Virus record (IMG/VR): IMGVR_UViG_3300043434_000830
Location: 1-33,881 of that record
Source of the DNA: a virus
Length of the DNA stretch: 33,881 nucleotides
Reading direction: 5' to 3' (one strand)
The notes under the pieces were generated by a model. The model was not told the origin of the DNA. It did not search any database and saw nothing but the letters and a program-made list of their open reading frames with translations. Below are positions 24,134-33,003 of the stretch, piece by piece (the stretch's first letter is position 1; each line of letters opens with the position of its first letter). A program made the position numbers and the translations under genes.

Positions 24134-27100
24134 ATGCCTCAGAATACTAATTTAAATGTATCTCCATACTTTGATGATTTTGATCCAAATAAAAATTATC
24201 AAAGAGTTTTATTTAAACCAGCAACTCCAATACAAGCAAGAGAGTTAACTACACTACAATCAATTCTTCAAAATCAAATAGAGAAATTTGGTCAGCACTT
24301 CTTCAAGGAAGGTGCAATGGTCATTCCTGGCCAAATTTCATATGATTCAAATTACACATGTGTTCAAATCGATGAAACACATCTTGGGATACCAGTATCT
24401 TTGTATATTGATAGTCTTGTTGGTAAATTGATTAAAGGTGAAACTAGTGGAGTAACAGCTAAAGTTGAAAATTATATCTCAAATTTATCTTCAGATAGAA
24501 GCAACTATACGCTTTATATCAAATATCAAAGTTCAAGTGACACAAATTTCTCCACAAACACTTTTGTTGATGGGGAAAATTTATTAGCAGTTAATGATAT
24601 AACTTATGGAATTTCGGCAATAAGATCTGGTTCTTCTTTTGCCACTTCAATTATTTCCAATTCAACTGCAATTGGATCCGCAGCAAAAATAGCTGCTGGT
24701 GTATACTTCATTCGTGGATTTTTTGTATCTGTAGAACCACAAACAGTAATTTTAGATCAATATTCAAATTCCCCATCATATAGAGTTGGATTATTAATAA
24801 ATGAAGAATTAGCAGTTGCTTCTAATTCATATAATGATTTATTTGATAATGCTCAGGGATTTTCTAACTTCTCTGCTCCAGGTGCAGATAGATTAAAATT
24901 AAATATAAGTTTGGTCAAAAAGGAATTAAGTGATTTTAATGATGAAAATTTTGTAGAACTCCTTCGTGTTGAAAAAGGAGTACTTCAAAAATTTGTAAAA
25001 ACAACCAATTATGATTTAATCAAAGACGAATTAGCAAGAAGGACCTATGATGAGTCTGGAGATTATTATGTAAGACCATTTAATATTTCACTCAAAGAAT
25101 CATTAAATGACCAGATTGGAAACAATGGATTATTTGTAGAGAATCAACAAACAAAACAAGGAAATGTTCCTAGTGATTCTAGAGGATGTATTTTAATTTC
25201 TCCAGGAAAAGCAGTTGTAAGAGGATATGATATAGAAACAATTGATACAACTATAGTTGACTTTGATAAACCAAGAACCACTGAAAGAGTAATAAACCAA
25301 TCTATACCATTCAGTGTTGGTAGACAAATAGTTCTCAATAATGTATATGGTTCTCTTCCAGTTGGTTTTGGGTCCACGTCACAAGTATCTTTATATTCTG
25401 GAAGAACTCAAACTCCTGGTTTAGCATCTGGTGAAAAAATTGGTGTGGCAAGAATTTATGACTTAAAGCTAAGAAATGCTGGATATGCAAACACATTAAG
25501 TGAATTTGATTGTTCTCTTTATGATATTCAAACATACACAGTTATAGAATTAAGTGCTTCAATAACTTTAAGTGCTTCAACATTCATTGAAGGAAAAAAT
25601 AGTTCATCCAGCGGTTATGTTGTTTCTGATGTAATTAATTCTAATATTGTTAAACTCTATCAGGTTTCTGGTTCCTTTAAAAGGGATGAGGGATTGATAA
25701 TTGATGGAATAGAAGATGGTAGAGTAATAACAAGAATTAGAGATTATAACTTAAGTGATGTTCATCAACTTGTTGGCATAAGTACTACCTCTGGAATTGG
25801 TACATTTACTGCAGATCCAATCCTAAATAAGAAAATATCACTAACAGAGCCTGGAGTTCAGTATACAATTACTGATGGTGCTTCTGGAATTAGTACCGTC
25901 ACAACATCAACTAGTAATTTTTATGTTGGTATAAAAACTGGTGATATTGTTTCTTATACAAAGCAAGGAAACATTGTACCAACTTATAATGAAGTCATAA
26001 GTATCAATACTTCTGAGAAAAAATTGATACTCAGAGCAACAAATACTGTTCCTGGAGTTTCTGATGGAACCCTTCCATCATCTTTAATTACTGCCAATGA
26101 CTTTAAAAAAATAACCTTAGATGTATTAAACACTTCTAATGCGTTTTTATACGCAAAATTGGGAAATAATAATATTTCCAATTTAGATTTAACTTCATCT
26201 AGTATATCATTAAGAAAATCTTATTTAATAACAGTTGTATCAAACTCTTTTAGTGGAAACTTAGAAACAAACACAGATTTAACTTTAGAACCATTTGACG
26301 AAGAAGATTATAGTCTTTCTTATGTTTCTAATGGACAAATAGAACCACTAGATAATCAAAAATTATACGTTTCTGGAAGAACAATAAGTCTTACCAATTT
26401 AAGTAATAATGGCCAGGCAATATTAACCGTTACCTATAAAAAAGTAAATACAAAATTAAAGACGAAATTATTTAATAGATGCTCTAGCTTAGTTGTAGAT
26501 GGGTCTTCATTGATTGCATCTGGAATTGGAAGAACGACTTTTAATGATGGTTTGACCTATAGAAAACCATATGGATTAAGAGTTCAAGATAAGACAATAT
26601 CACTAAACGTTCCTGACGTTGTTAATATTCTTGGCATATATGAGTCATCAACTACTTCAGAACCTTCTTTACCTAGAATTTATTTTACATCATTAAATTC
26701 AAGTTTAAATAATTTTATAAAAGGTGAGAAAATAATAGGCAGTACAAGTGGAGCAGTGGCTGCATATGTTTCTAACGATGGTGTTAACAGCATTGAAATC
26801 GTATACTTAAATGAAAATAGATTCTCTCTTGGAGAGCAGGTAAAATCAGCAGAAACTAATATTTCTGGAACTGTTAATGCAGTTTCAGTTGGGGATAAAA
26901 ATATTAAGGATAACTATATCTTAGATAATGGGCAAAGACCAGAATATTATGATTACTCCAGAATAATTAGAAAAAAAGAAGTTTCTGCACCAACTAAAAA
27001 AATAAAAGTAATATTCAATCATTATACTATCAATTCATCAGATGATGGAGATTTTGTTTCTGCAGATTCTTTTGATAGAGACAGATATAGTAAAGATATT

Positions 27101-30100
27101 CCAATAATTGATGGAAATAGAAACACTGATATTATAGATCTAAGACCAAGGGTATCTGAATTTAATCCTTCCACTGCAGTAAAATCTCCATTCGAATACT
27201 TGTCCAGAGCATTTTCACTAAATGCTAATGCTTCAAATCATATTTTCACAAAAGATAGAACTATTAATCTTTCATATAATTATTTTCTTCCAAGAATTGA
27301 TAAGTTGTTCTTAACAAAAGAAGGAACATTTGTCATTAATAGTGGAGTTCCATCTAATTCACCGAAGGCACCAAATAATTTAGATTCTGCATTAGAAATA
27401 GCAACATTCTATTATCCACCATATCTTTATGATATGAAGAGTGTACGTGTTTCTATATCTAATCACAAGAGATATACAATGAAAGATATCTCTAGACTAG
27501 AAAATAGACTATCTAACGTAGAATATTATAGTTCTTTATCTCTATTAGAAACTGACACAAAGAATCTATCAATTAGAGATCCACAAACTGGTCTTGATAA
27601 ATTTAAGTCTGGATTCTTTGTAGATAATTTTAAATCATATGCTGGTGGAGACATTTCAAATCAATCATATAAAGCAAGTGTAGATACTGCACTAGGTCTT
27701 TTAAGACCACAGCATTACACCACTTCCGTTGATTTGATTCTAGGTTCAGAGGCAATTATTGGCATTGGCACAACTTCAAATCCAAATATCGATTTGAGAT
27801 TTGCAAATGATCTTGGTTCTAAAAATGTAAGACGTATCGGAGATATTGTCTGCTTAGATTATACTGATGTTGTATATGTTGAAAATAAATTTGCTACTAG
27901 AACAGAAAATGTAAATCCATTCAATACCCCTAGCTGGATTGGTACTATTGAACTAAATCCATCTACTGACACCTGGATAGAAACAAGAAGAACAGAGAGA
28001 ACTCAGGATGTTGAAGGAAATTACAACACAGCAATTCAAATGCTTGGTGTTGATACAAACACAGGATTATCCCCAATAAATTGGAATGCATGGGAAACAA
28101 ACTGGACGGGTACTTCAACAATAGAAGGTCCAGTCATAACTCAAATTCAAAATCCAACAACATTATTATCTTCAACAACTGTAACTTCTGGTGATGTTAT
28201 AACGACTACTGACATTTTCCAAGATTCCTTAACCCAGTTTAGGAATAATACTATAACAACTACAACTGAACAGACTAGACAAGGAATACAGTTTGGAGTA
28301 AGTGAAAGATTTGATACTACGAGTCTTGGAGATAGGGTGGTCTCAAGAGCAATTTTAACTTTAATGAGGTCAAGAAATATTGAAATCTTGGCAAGAAGAC
28401 TAAAACCATCAACAAGATTCTATGCTTTCTTTGACAACAGAGACATGACAAACTTTGTTGTTCCAAAACTTCTTGAAGTTAGAATGACAAGTGGAACTTT
28501 TATTGAGGGTGAAACTGTTATCGGATTTATGCCAGTTACGGGAGTAAATCGTTCAATAACATTTAGATTAGCAAAACAAAATCATAAGTATGGTCCATAT
28601 AATCAACCAACAGAATTCTATAAAGAAAATCCATACAACCCAACAAGTTCAATATCAAATTCATATTCTTCAACTACAACTATTTTAAATGTTGATACAG
28701 CAAGTTTAGAAAATCAAGCAGATTCTAGATTCTTTGGTTCTGTTGCACCATCAATGCAACTAGTTGGTTCATTAAGTAATGCAGTTGCAACAGTAACTGA
28801 AATAAGACTTGTTACCGATTCTTCTGGTACTTTTATTGGGTCGTTGTTTATTCCAGATCCAACTATTCCTTCAAACCCAACATTTGAATCTGGAACAAAA
28901 ACTCTGACATTAACAACTAGTTCCAGAAATTCCACAATCGGTGGTTCTACCGATAGCATTGCAGAAGCAAACTTTACATCCAGTGGAACTGTAGATAATG
29001 TTGAATCTTTAACTCTGAGAATCAGAAATGCAGATATTGAAAGAAATATTAGAACAGATTCTCGTACATTAACTGAAACGGAAGAAAGACTTGTTGCAAA
29101 TACAACACTAACAAATAGATCTGTAATCTCAACAAGAGTAATACAGAGAAGATGGGTGGACCCATTAGCACAAACATTTGAAGTTAATGAAAATAATGGA
29201 ATATTCATAACAAAATGCGAAGTGTTCTTCAGAACAAAAGATGAAGCAAATATTCCAATAACTTTACAATTGAGAACATCATATCTTGGATTGCCATCTC
29301 AAGAAATACTTCCATTTGGTGAGGTGGTCTTAGACCCCGACCAAATTCAAGTTTCTGAAGATGCTTCGGTATCAACAACTTTCACTTTCCCAGCACCAGT
29401 ATTTTTGGAGGGAGGAAATGATTATGCGATTGTTCTAATATCCAACTCGAATTCATATAATGTTTGGATTTCTAGAATGACTGAGGTTGATGTTTCTACA
29501 ATCAATAAACCAGAAGCAGAGAAAATAATTGTTTCTCAGCAACCAACTCTTGGTTCATTGTTTAAATCTCAAAATGGTGCAACTTGGGAACCATCACAAC
29601 TAGAGGATTTAAAGTTTATTTTGCATAGAGCAGAATTTACTTCAGAAACAGGAAGTTTCCGATTCTATAATCCAGATTTAGGAGTAGGAAATAGACAGAT
29701 TGCATCATTAAGACCAAATCCAATTGTTGCGTATTCTAAGAAAATTTTAGTAGGTCTCTCTGGCACTTTAACAAGTTTTGACATATCAAATTTAGTTCCA
29801 GGAACAACAATACTACAATCAAATTATCCAAATTTCTCTGGAAAATTGACAAGTATTGTTGGAGCAATTGGAATATCATCCTCACTGAGCATAACAAATT
29901 CTGGAATCGGATATACCCAAAACTTCACTTATGCGAATGTTCCATTAACAACTTTAAGTGGAAGAGGTTCTGGTGCTAAAGTAAATTTAACAGTTGAATC
30001 GGGGGTTGCTGTTGCAGCAACAATATCAATTGGTGGAACTGGATATGCAATTGGAGATACATTAACTATTTCTAGTACCGAAACAGGAGGATTTGGAAAG

Positions 30101-31684
30101 AATCTAGTATTAACGATTCCAAATGTTGTTGGAATTATCTCTTCTTTCAATTCGTTAATTGTTGACCAAGTACAAGATGAAATAAACACATCAAATGTAG
30201 CAAACGAAATTGCATATGTAAATCCAAGCAATGGAATATCAACTATTTCTAATGGGTTAGTTAATTATTCAGAATTACTAAGTGATGGTTTACATTTTAA
30301 AGTAAATCACAATAATCATGGAATGTATTCAGACTCTAATATGGTCACAATTTATGGAATAGAGTCTGATGTTTCACCACAGAAATTGGTAAGTGACTAT
30401 AATCAAGCAGCAACTGGAAATATTCAAGTTTCTTCGGTTGGAATCTTCACTAGTTTTGAAAATGTAGGTGTTTCTTCCGATAATCCTGGATATATTAAAG
30501 TTAATAATGAAATTATCAGATACACTGGATATGACTCATCAACAAATATTCTTACTGGAATAACTAGAGGTATTGATATTGACACTTCGGGTGTCTTTAA
30601 CTCAACAACAATTCCATACCATGTTGCAGGTTCACCTGTATTCAAATATGAATTTAATGGAATATCGTTGAGAAGAATAAACAGAACTCATTCATTTACT
30701 GATGTTGATTTGAATACTTATCCAATTACTATTGATAGTTATCACATCAAACTTAGAACTGACGAAAATGGAAAAGATAGAAGATTTGGTCCACCAAAAT
30801 TATACTTTAATGAAACAAAAAATGGTGGAACTTATGACCTAAATGTAAGTTCATCAGGAGCAAATACTTTATCTGGACCAAAAGCATCACAAAATATACA
30901 ATTTGATAGTTTGAGACCAAATATTCAAACACTTCTCCCAGAAACTACTTCCGTAGATGCCAAAATAAGAACAATTACAGGAAAGAGTGTAAATGGTTCT
31001 GAACTTCCATTTACTGCTAGGGAATTTGAATCAATATCATTAAATTCAAATAATTATTTTGATAGTCCAAGAATTATTGCATCCAGAGTAAACGAAGTTG
31101 CTAATTTGCAAAGTTATCTTGGATATAAATCATTTGTAATGGAAATGTCTTTATCCACTAGTGACACCAAGGTTTCTCCACTTATAGATCTTGATAGGGT
31201 AAACATAATCACAACTATGAATAGACTTGATAGACCTATATCAAATTATATTCTCAATCCAAAAGTAAACAGTCTATATGATGATCCTACTTCTGCCATT
31301 TACGTATCTAAGGTAATTAGACTAGAAAAACCAGCAGATAGTTTAAAAGTATATTTTGATGCATTTAGAGATGCATCAAATGAAATAATAGTAATGTATC
31401 GTTTATTGAGATCCGACACCCCAGATGACCAACAACTATTTGAACTGTTCCCTGGATTCAGAAATATAGATCTAAATGGAAACGTTATTGACTTGAAAAA
31501 TAATGATGGAACTCCAGATAGAAATGTACTTCCATCTTCCTCAGAATCTGAGTATAGAAGTTATGAATATACTGCTAAGGATTTAGCACCATTTAATGGT
31601 TTCCAAATAAAAATTAGCATGACTGGAACAAATCAATCAATTGTTCCAAAAATAAAAGACCTAAGAGCAATAGCAGTACTATGA
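24134..31684 (+). CDS. giant baseplate or tail-fibre structural protein, DUF4815-like, 2516 aa
   Basis: Starts 6 bases after gp8. The N-terminus PYFDDFDPNKNYQRVLFKP, QARELTTLQSILQNQIEKFG and HFFKEGAMVIPG (residues about 11-64) is the mark of DUF4815-type proteins of T4-like phages. The middle keeps the RRWVDPLAQTFEV and FFRTKDEANIPITLQLRTS segments (around 1670-1720) seen in these proteins. Residues about 1914-1985 hold two G-x-G-Y beta modules, and 2119-2166 a V-N-N-E-I-I-R-Y-T-G ... T-R-G ... Y-H-V-A-G module. The C-terminus ends GFQIKISMTGTNQ and KIKDLRAIAVL, again a recurrent phage ending. It occupies the place of T4 gp9-gp12. A role as a peripheral baseplate or fibre-anchoring protein is inferred. 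Confidence 0.8.
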   Translation: MPQNTNLNVSPYFDDFDPNKNYQRVLFKPATPIQARELTTLQSILQNQIEKFGQHFFKEGAMVIPGQISYDSNYTCVQIDETHLGIPVSLYIDSLVGKLIKGETSGVTAKVENYISNLSSDRSNYTLYIKYQSSSDTNFSTNTFVDGENLLAVNDITYGISAIRSGSSFATSIISNSTAIGSAAKIAAGVYFIRGFFVSVEPQTVILDQYSNSPSYRVGLLINEELAVASNSYNDLFDNAQGFSNFSAPGADRLKLNISLVKKELSDFNDENFVELLRVEKGVLQKFVKTTNYDLIKDELARRTYDESGDYYVRPFNISLKESLNDQIGNNGLFVENQQTKQGNVPSDSRGCILISPGKAVVRGYDIETIDTTIVDFDKPRTTERVINQSIPFSVGRQIVLNNVYGSLPVGFGSTSQVSLYSGRTQTPGLASGEKIGVARIYDLKLRNAGYANTLSEFDCSLYDIQTYTVIELSASITLSASTFIEGKNSSSSGYVVSDVINSNIVKLYQVSGSFKRDEGLIIDGIEDGRVITRIRDYNLSDVHQLVGISTTSGIGTFTADPILNKKISLTEPGVQYTITDGASGISTVTTSTSNFYVGIKTGDIVSYTKQGNIVPTYNEVISINTSEKKLILRATNTVPGVSDGTLPSSLITANDFKKITLDVLNTSNAFLYAKLGNNNISNLDLTSSSISLRKSYLITVVSNSFSGNLETNTDLTLEPFDEEDYSLSYVSNGQIEPLDNQKLYVSGRTISLTNLSNNGQAILTVTYKKVNTKLKTKLFNRCSSLVVDGSSLIASGIGRTTFNDGLTYRKPYGLRVQDKTISLNVPDVVNILGIYESSTTSEPSLPRIYFTSLNSSLNNFIKGEKIIGSTSGAVAAYVSNDGVNSIEIVYLNENRFSLGEQVKSAETNISGTVNAVSVGDKNIKDNYILDNGQRPEYYDYSRIIRKKEVSAPTKKIKVIFNHYTINSSDDGDFVSADSFDRDRYSKDIPIIDGNRNTDIIDLRPRVSEFNPSTAVKSPFEYLSRAFSLNANASNHIFTKDRTINLSYNYFLPRIDKLFLTKEGTFVINSGVPSNSPKAPNNLDSALEIATFYYPPYLYDMKSVRVSISNHKRYTMKDISRLENRLSNVEYYSSLSLLETDTKNLSIRDPQTGLDKFKSGFFVDNFKSYAGGDISNQSYKASVDTALGLLRPQHYTTSVDLILGSEAIIGIGTTSNPNIDLRFANDLGSKNVRRIGDIVCLDYTDVVYVENKFATRTENVNPFNTPSWIGTIELNPSTDTWIETRRTERTQDVEGNYNTAIQMLGVDTNTGLSPINWNAWETNWTGTSTIEGPVITQIQNPTTLLSSTTVTSGDVITTTDIFQDSLTQFRNNTITTTTEQTRQGIQFGVSERFDTTSLGDRVVSRAILTLMRSRNIEILARRLKPSTRFYAFFDNRDMTNFVVPKLLEVRMTSGTFIEGETVIGFMPVTGVNRSITFRLAKQNHKYGPYNQPTEFYKENPYNPTSSISNSYSSTTTILNVDTASLENQADSRFFGSVAPSMQLVGSLSNAVATVTEIRLVTDSSGTFIGSLFIPDPTIPSNPTFESGTKTLTLTTSSRNSTIGGSTDSIAEANFTSSGTVDNVESLTLRIRNADIERNIRTDSRTLTETEERLVANTTLTNRSVISTRVIQRRWVDPLAQTFEVNENNGIFITKCEVFFRTKDEANIPITLQLRTSYLGLPSQEILPFGEVVLDPDQIQVSEDASVSTTFTFPAPVFLEGGNDYAIVLISNSNSYNVWISRMTEVDVSTINKPEAEKIIVSQQPTLGSLFKSQNGATWEPSQLEDLKFILHRAEFTSETGSFRFYNPDLGVGNRQIASLRPNPIVAYSKKILVGLSGTLTSFDISNLVPGTTILQSNYPNFSGKLTSIVGAIGISSSLSITNSGIGYTQNFTYANVPLTTLSGRGSGAKVNLTVESGVAVAATISIGGTGYAIGDTLTISSTETGGFGKNLVLTIPNVVGIISSFNSLIVDQVQDEINTSNVANEIAYVNPSNGISTISNGLVNYSELLSDGLHFKVNHNNHGMYSDSNMVTIYGIESDVSPQKLVSDYNQAATGNIQVSSVGIFTSFENVGVSSDNPGYIKVNNEIIRYTGYDSSTNILTGITRGIDIDTSGVFNSTTIPYHVAGSPVFKYEFNGISLRRINRTHSFTDVDLNTYPITIDSYHIKLRTDENGKDRRFGPPKLYFNETKNGGTYDLNVSSSGANTLSGPKASQNIQFDSLRPNIQTLLPETTSVDAKIRTITGKSVNGSELPFTAREFESISLNSNNYFDSPRIIASRVNEVANLQSYLGYKSFVMEMSLSTSDTKVSPLIDLDRVNIITTMNRLDRPISNYILNPKVNSLYDDPTSAIYVSKVIRLEKPADSLKVYFDAFRDASNEIIVMYRLLRSDTPDDQQLFELFPGFRNIDLNGNVIDLKNNDGTPDRNVLPSSSESEYRSYEYTAKDLAPFNGFQIKISMTGTNQSIVPKIKDLRAIAVL

Positions 31685-31884
31685 TTCCAATAAAAGATGC
31701 AAATGGTCTCTTTAGAGATGAAGAGACCAATGCAATTTTAAATTGCAATGAACATGAATATAATGAGTACGTGAAAATAAAGAACAAAAAACTGCAAGAG
31801 AAGCAAGAGATTGACAATATAAAGTCAGACATCAAAGAAATAAAAGATTGTCTAAAATTATTAATAGAAAAGATAAATAACTAA
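31681..31884 (+). CDS. small coiled-coil protein, 67 aa
   Basis: ATG 31681 overlaps the stop of the 2516-aa gene by four bases (ATGA), a sign of coupled translation. The N-terminal part, IKDANGLFRDEETNAILN, resembles a short motif of small proteins beside fibre genes in other T4-like phages, from memory. Residues about 43-66 show Ile/Leu at strict a and d heptad positions (I-x-x-I-x-x-x-I-x-x-I-x-x-x-L), so it should form a parallel coiled coil. It could be a fibre assembly factor or virion linker. Its first codons encode a strong hairpin, and its last codons contain a late-promoter octamer. Confidence 0.8.
   Translation: MIPIKDANGLFRDEETNAILNCNEHEYNEYVKIKNKKLQEKQEIDNIKSDIKEIKDCLKLLIEKINN
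31704..31729 (+). other. strong hairpin within the start of the 67-aa gene
   Basis: TGGTCTCTT (31704-31712) and AAGAGACCA (31721-31729) are perfect inverted repeats of 9 bases with an 8-base loop. A second weaker inverted repeat follows almost at once, TGCAATT/AATTGCA with a 3-base centre. No T tract follows the first, so it is not a standard terminator. It may stabilise or process the mRNA after the giant gene. Confidence 0.45.
31872..31879 (+). promoter_or_regulatory. late promoter before the 111-aa gene
   Basis: GATAAATA lies in the last codons of the 67-aa gene and ends exactly 21 bases before ATG 31901. It has the same octamer and spacing as the site at 12803-12810. No Shine-Dalgarno precedes the start. 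Confidence 0.5.
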
Positions 31885-31900
31885 AAAGTAACTTCTTGCA

Positions 31901-32236
31901 ATGTCTGCAAAGATTATAAATTTAGTTTTAGAGCAAGGTGCAGATTTTCAAAGCACTTTTACAATTTATAATGAGAATGGTTCAAAGTTGAACCTATTCA
32001 ATTATACTGCAATAAGTTATATTAAAAAAAGTCCATATTCATCAAAAACATATCCATTTACCATCTCATTTCCCGACAGAACACAGGGAAAAATAATGGT
32101 TTCTATGGGAAAATCAGAAACTTCTTTAATGGAGGGTGGGAGATATGTGTATGACGTAGTAATAACTTCACCATCAAATTATAATACAAGAGTTGTTCAA
32201 GGAAGTCTTTTAGTTACCCCTGGGGTTAGTATATGA
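31901..32236 (+). CDS. small virion structural protein, Ig-like/baseplate type, 111 aa
   Basis: Starts 16 bases after the coiled-coil gene and overlaps the next by four bases (ATGA). The sequence has the pattern LVLEQGADFQSTFTI, L-F-N-Y-T-A-I-S-Y-I-K-K-S, D-R-T-Q-G-K-I-M-V, G-G-R-Y-V-Y-D-V and V-V-Q-G-S-L-L-V-T-P-G-V-S, typical of a single all-beta domain found in phage tail and baseplate proteins, similar in layout to the N-terminal domain of baseplate upper proteins of siphophages. It should be a small decoration or adaptor in the tail. The fold guess is moderate and the role uncertain. Confidence 0.75.
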   Translation: MSAKIINLVLEQGADFQSTFTIYNENGSKLNLFNYTAISYIKKSPYSSKTYPFTISFPDRTQGKIMVSMGKSETSLMEGGRYVYDVVITSPSNYNTRVVQGSLLVTPGVSI

Positions 32237-32943
32237 GCAACAACTACGATGTAGTAGTATCCTCTCCAAATTTTAATGTTAATTTGGTCCCAGAAGACCA
32301 GTTTAACATTGGGGTAAACTATGAAGCACCACTAAGAAGTGTTCAGTATACAAATTTAATTTTAGATAATATATCATCACAATTTGATGGTTCTACTTCA
32401 TCTTTTTTCTTGACAGTGAATGGAGAACCGTATGTACCAGCAAATGAGCAACAGTTGGTTATTTCCATAAATGGAACAATATTAAGACCAGTTATTGATT
32501 ACCAAGTGTCTGGAAGTACTATTTTTTTTACTACCCCACCATTGGCAGGAACAAATTTTTCTGGAGTAGCACTACAAACAACAGCAGATTTAACTAGAAC
32601 CATTGTTTTTATGGTAGATAATGGTTCCCAAGATATTACTCCAGGGAACAAAGGATATTTAACCTTAGATGTTACTGGAACTTTAGAGTCTTGGACCATA
32701 TTATCAGAAACCACAGGAACAATAGCATTTGATATTGAAAAATCATCTTATGTTAATTTTCCTAATAATTTCACCTCAATTGTAGGTAACGAATTTCCGA
32801 TACTAAATAATCAAAACAAAAACAAAGACGATAATCTTACTACATGGTCAAAGACATTAGAACTTGGTGATGTTTTAAGATTTAATGTTTTGAGTTGTGT
32901 TGGTGTTCAAAGATGCTCAGTATTTTTGAAATTAAAAATTTGA
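32233..32943 (+). CDS. virion structural protein with F-D-G beta module, 236 aa
   Basis: ATG 32233 lies within the end of the 111-aa gene (ATGA overlap). Residues about 40-118 contain a L-D-N-I-S-S-Q-F-D-G start, then F-x-L-T-V-N-G, V-I-S-I-N-G-T-I-L-R-P and I-F-F-T-T-P-P-L-A-G. The same module occurs twice in the 1613-aa protein. The C-terminal half has short strands and two Cys (Cys-x(5)-Cys) near residues 223-229. No signal peptide or membrane segment is visible. It ends 61 bases before the next gene, with a consensus late promoter between. Likely a tail or baseplate accessory protein. Confidence 0.75.
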   Translation: MSNNYDVVVSSPNFNVNLVPEDQFNIGVNYEAPLRSVQYTNLILDNISSQFDGSTSSFFLTVNGEPYVPANEQQLVISINGTILRPVIDYQVSGSTIFFTTPPLAGTNFSGVALQTTADLTRTIVFMVDNGSQDITPGNKGYLTLDVTGTLESWTILSETTGTIAFDIEKSSYVNFPNNFTSIVGNEFPILNNQNKNKDDNLTTWSKTLELGDVLRFNVLSCVGVQRCSVFLKLKI

Positions 32944-32954
32944 TTTTGGCATTA

Positions 32955-32962
32955 TATAAATA
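32955..32962 (+). promoter_or_regulatory. consensus T4-type late promoter
   Basis: TATAAATA is a perfect match to the T4 late promoter. It lies in the longest gap of the structural region, 41 bases before ATG 33004, leaving a leader of about 36 bases. This is the best late promoter in the window. Confidence 0.75.
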
Positions 32963-32989
32963 AGTTTATACAGTAATTAATAACGAGTT

Positions 32990-32995
32990 AGGAGA
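32990..32995 (+). promoter_or_regulatory. ribosome binding site of the last gene
   Basis: AGGAGA lies 8 bases before ATG 33004. A clear Shine-Dalgarno is rare among the structural genes here, so this gene is probably strongly expressed. Confidence 0.6.
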
Positions 32996-33003
32996 CATTA
33001 TCG

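Noticed and set aside
28714-29208. A 164-codon open frame on the minus strand inside the 2516-aa gene
   Set aside because: Same explanation: an antisense shadow of a Ser/Thr/Asn-rich gene with no promoter or start signal.
32286-32301. Inverted repeat TGGTC/GACCA as an operator or terminator
   Set aside because: It is a 5-base stem within coding sequence with no T tract and is expected by chance in a window this long.
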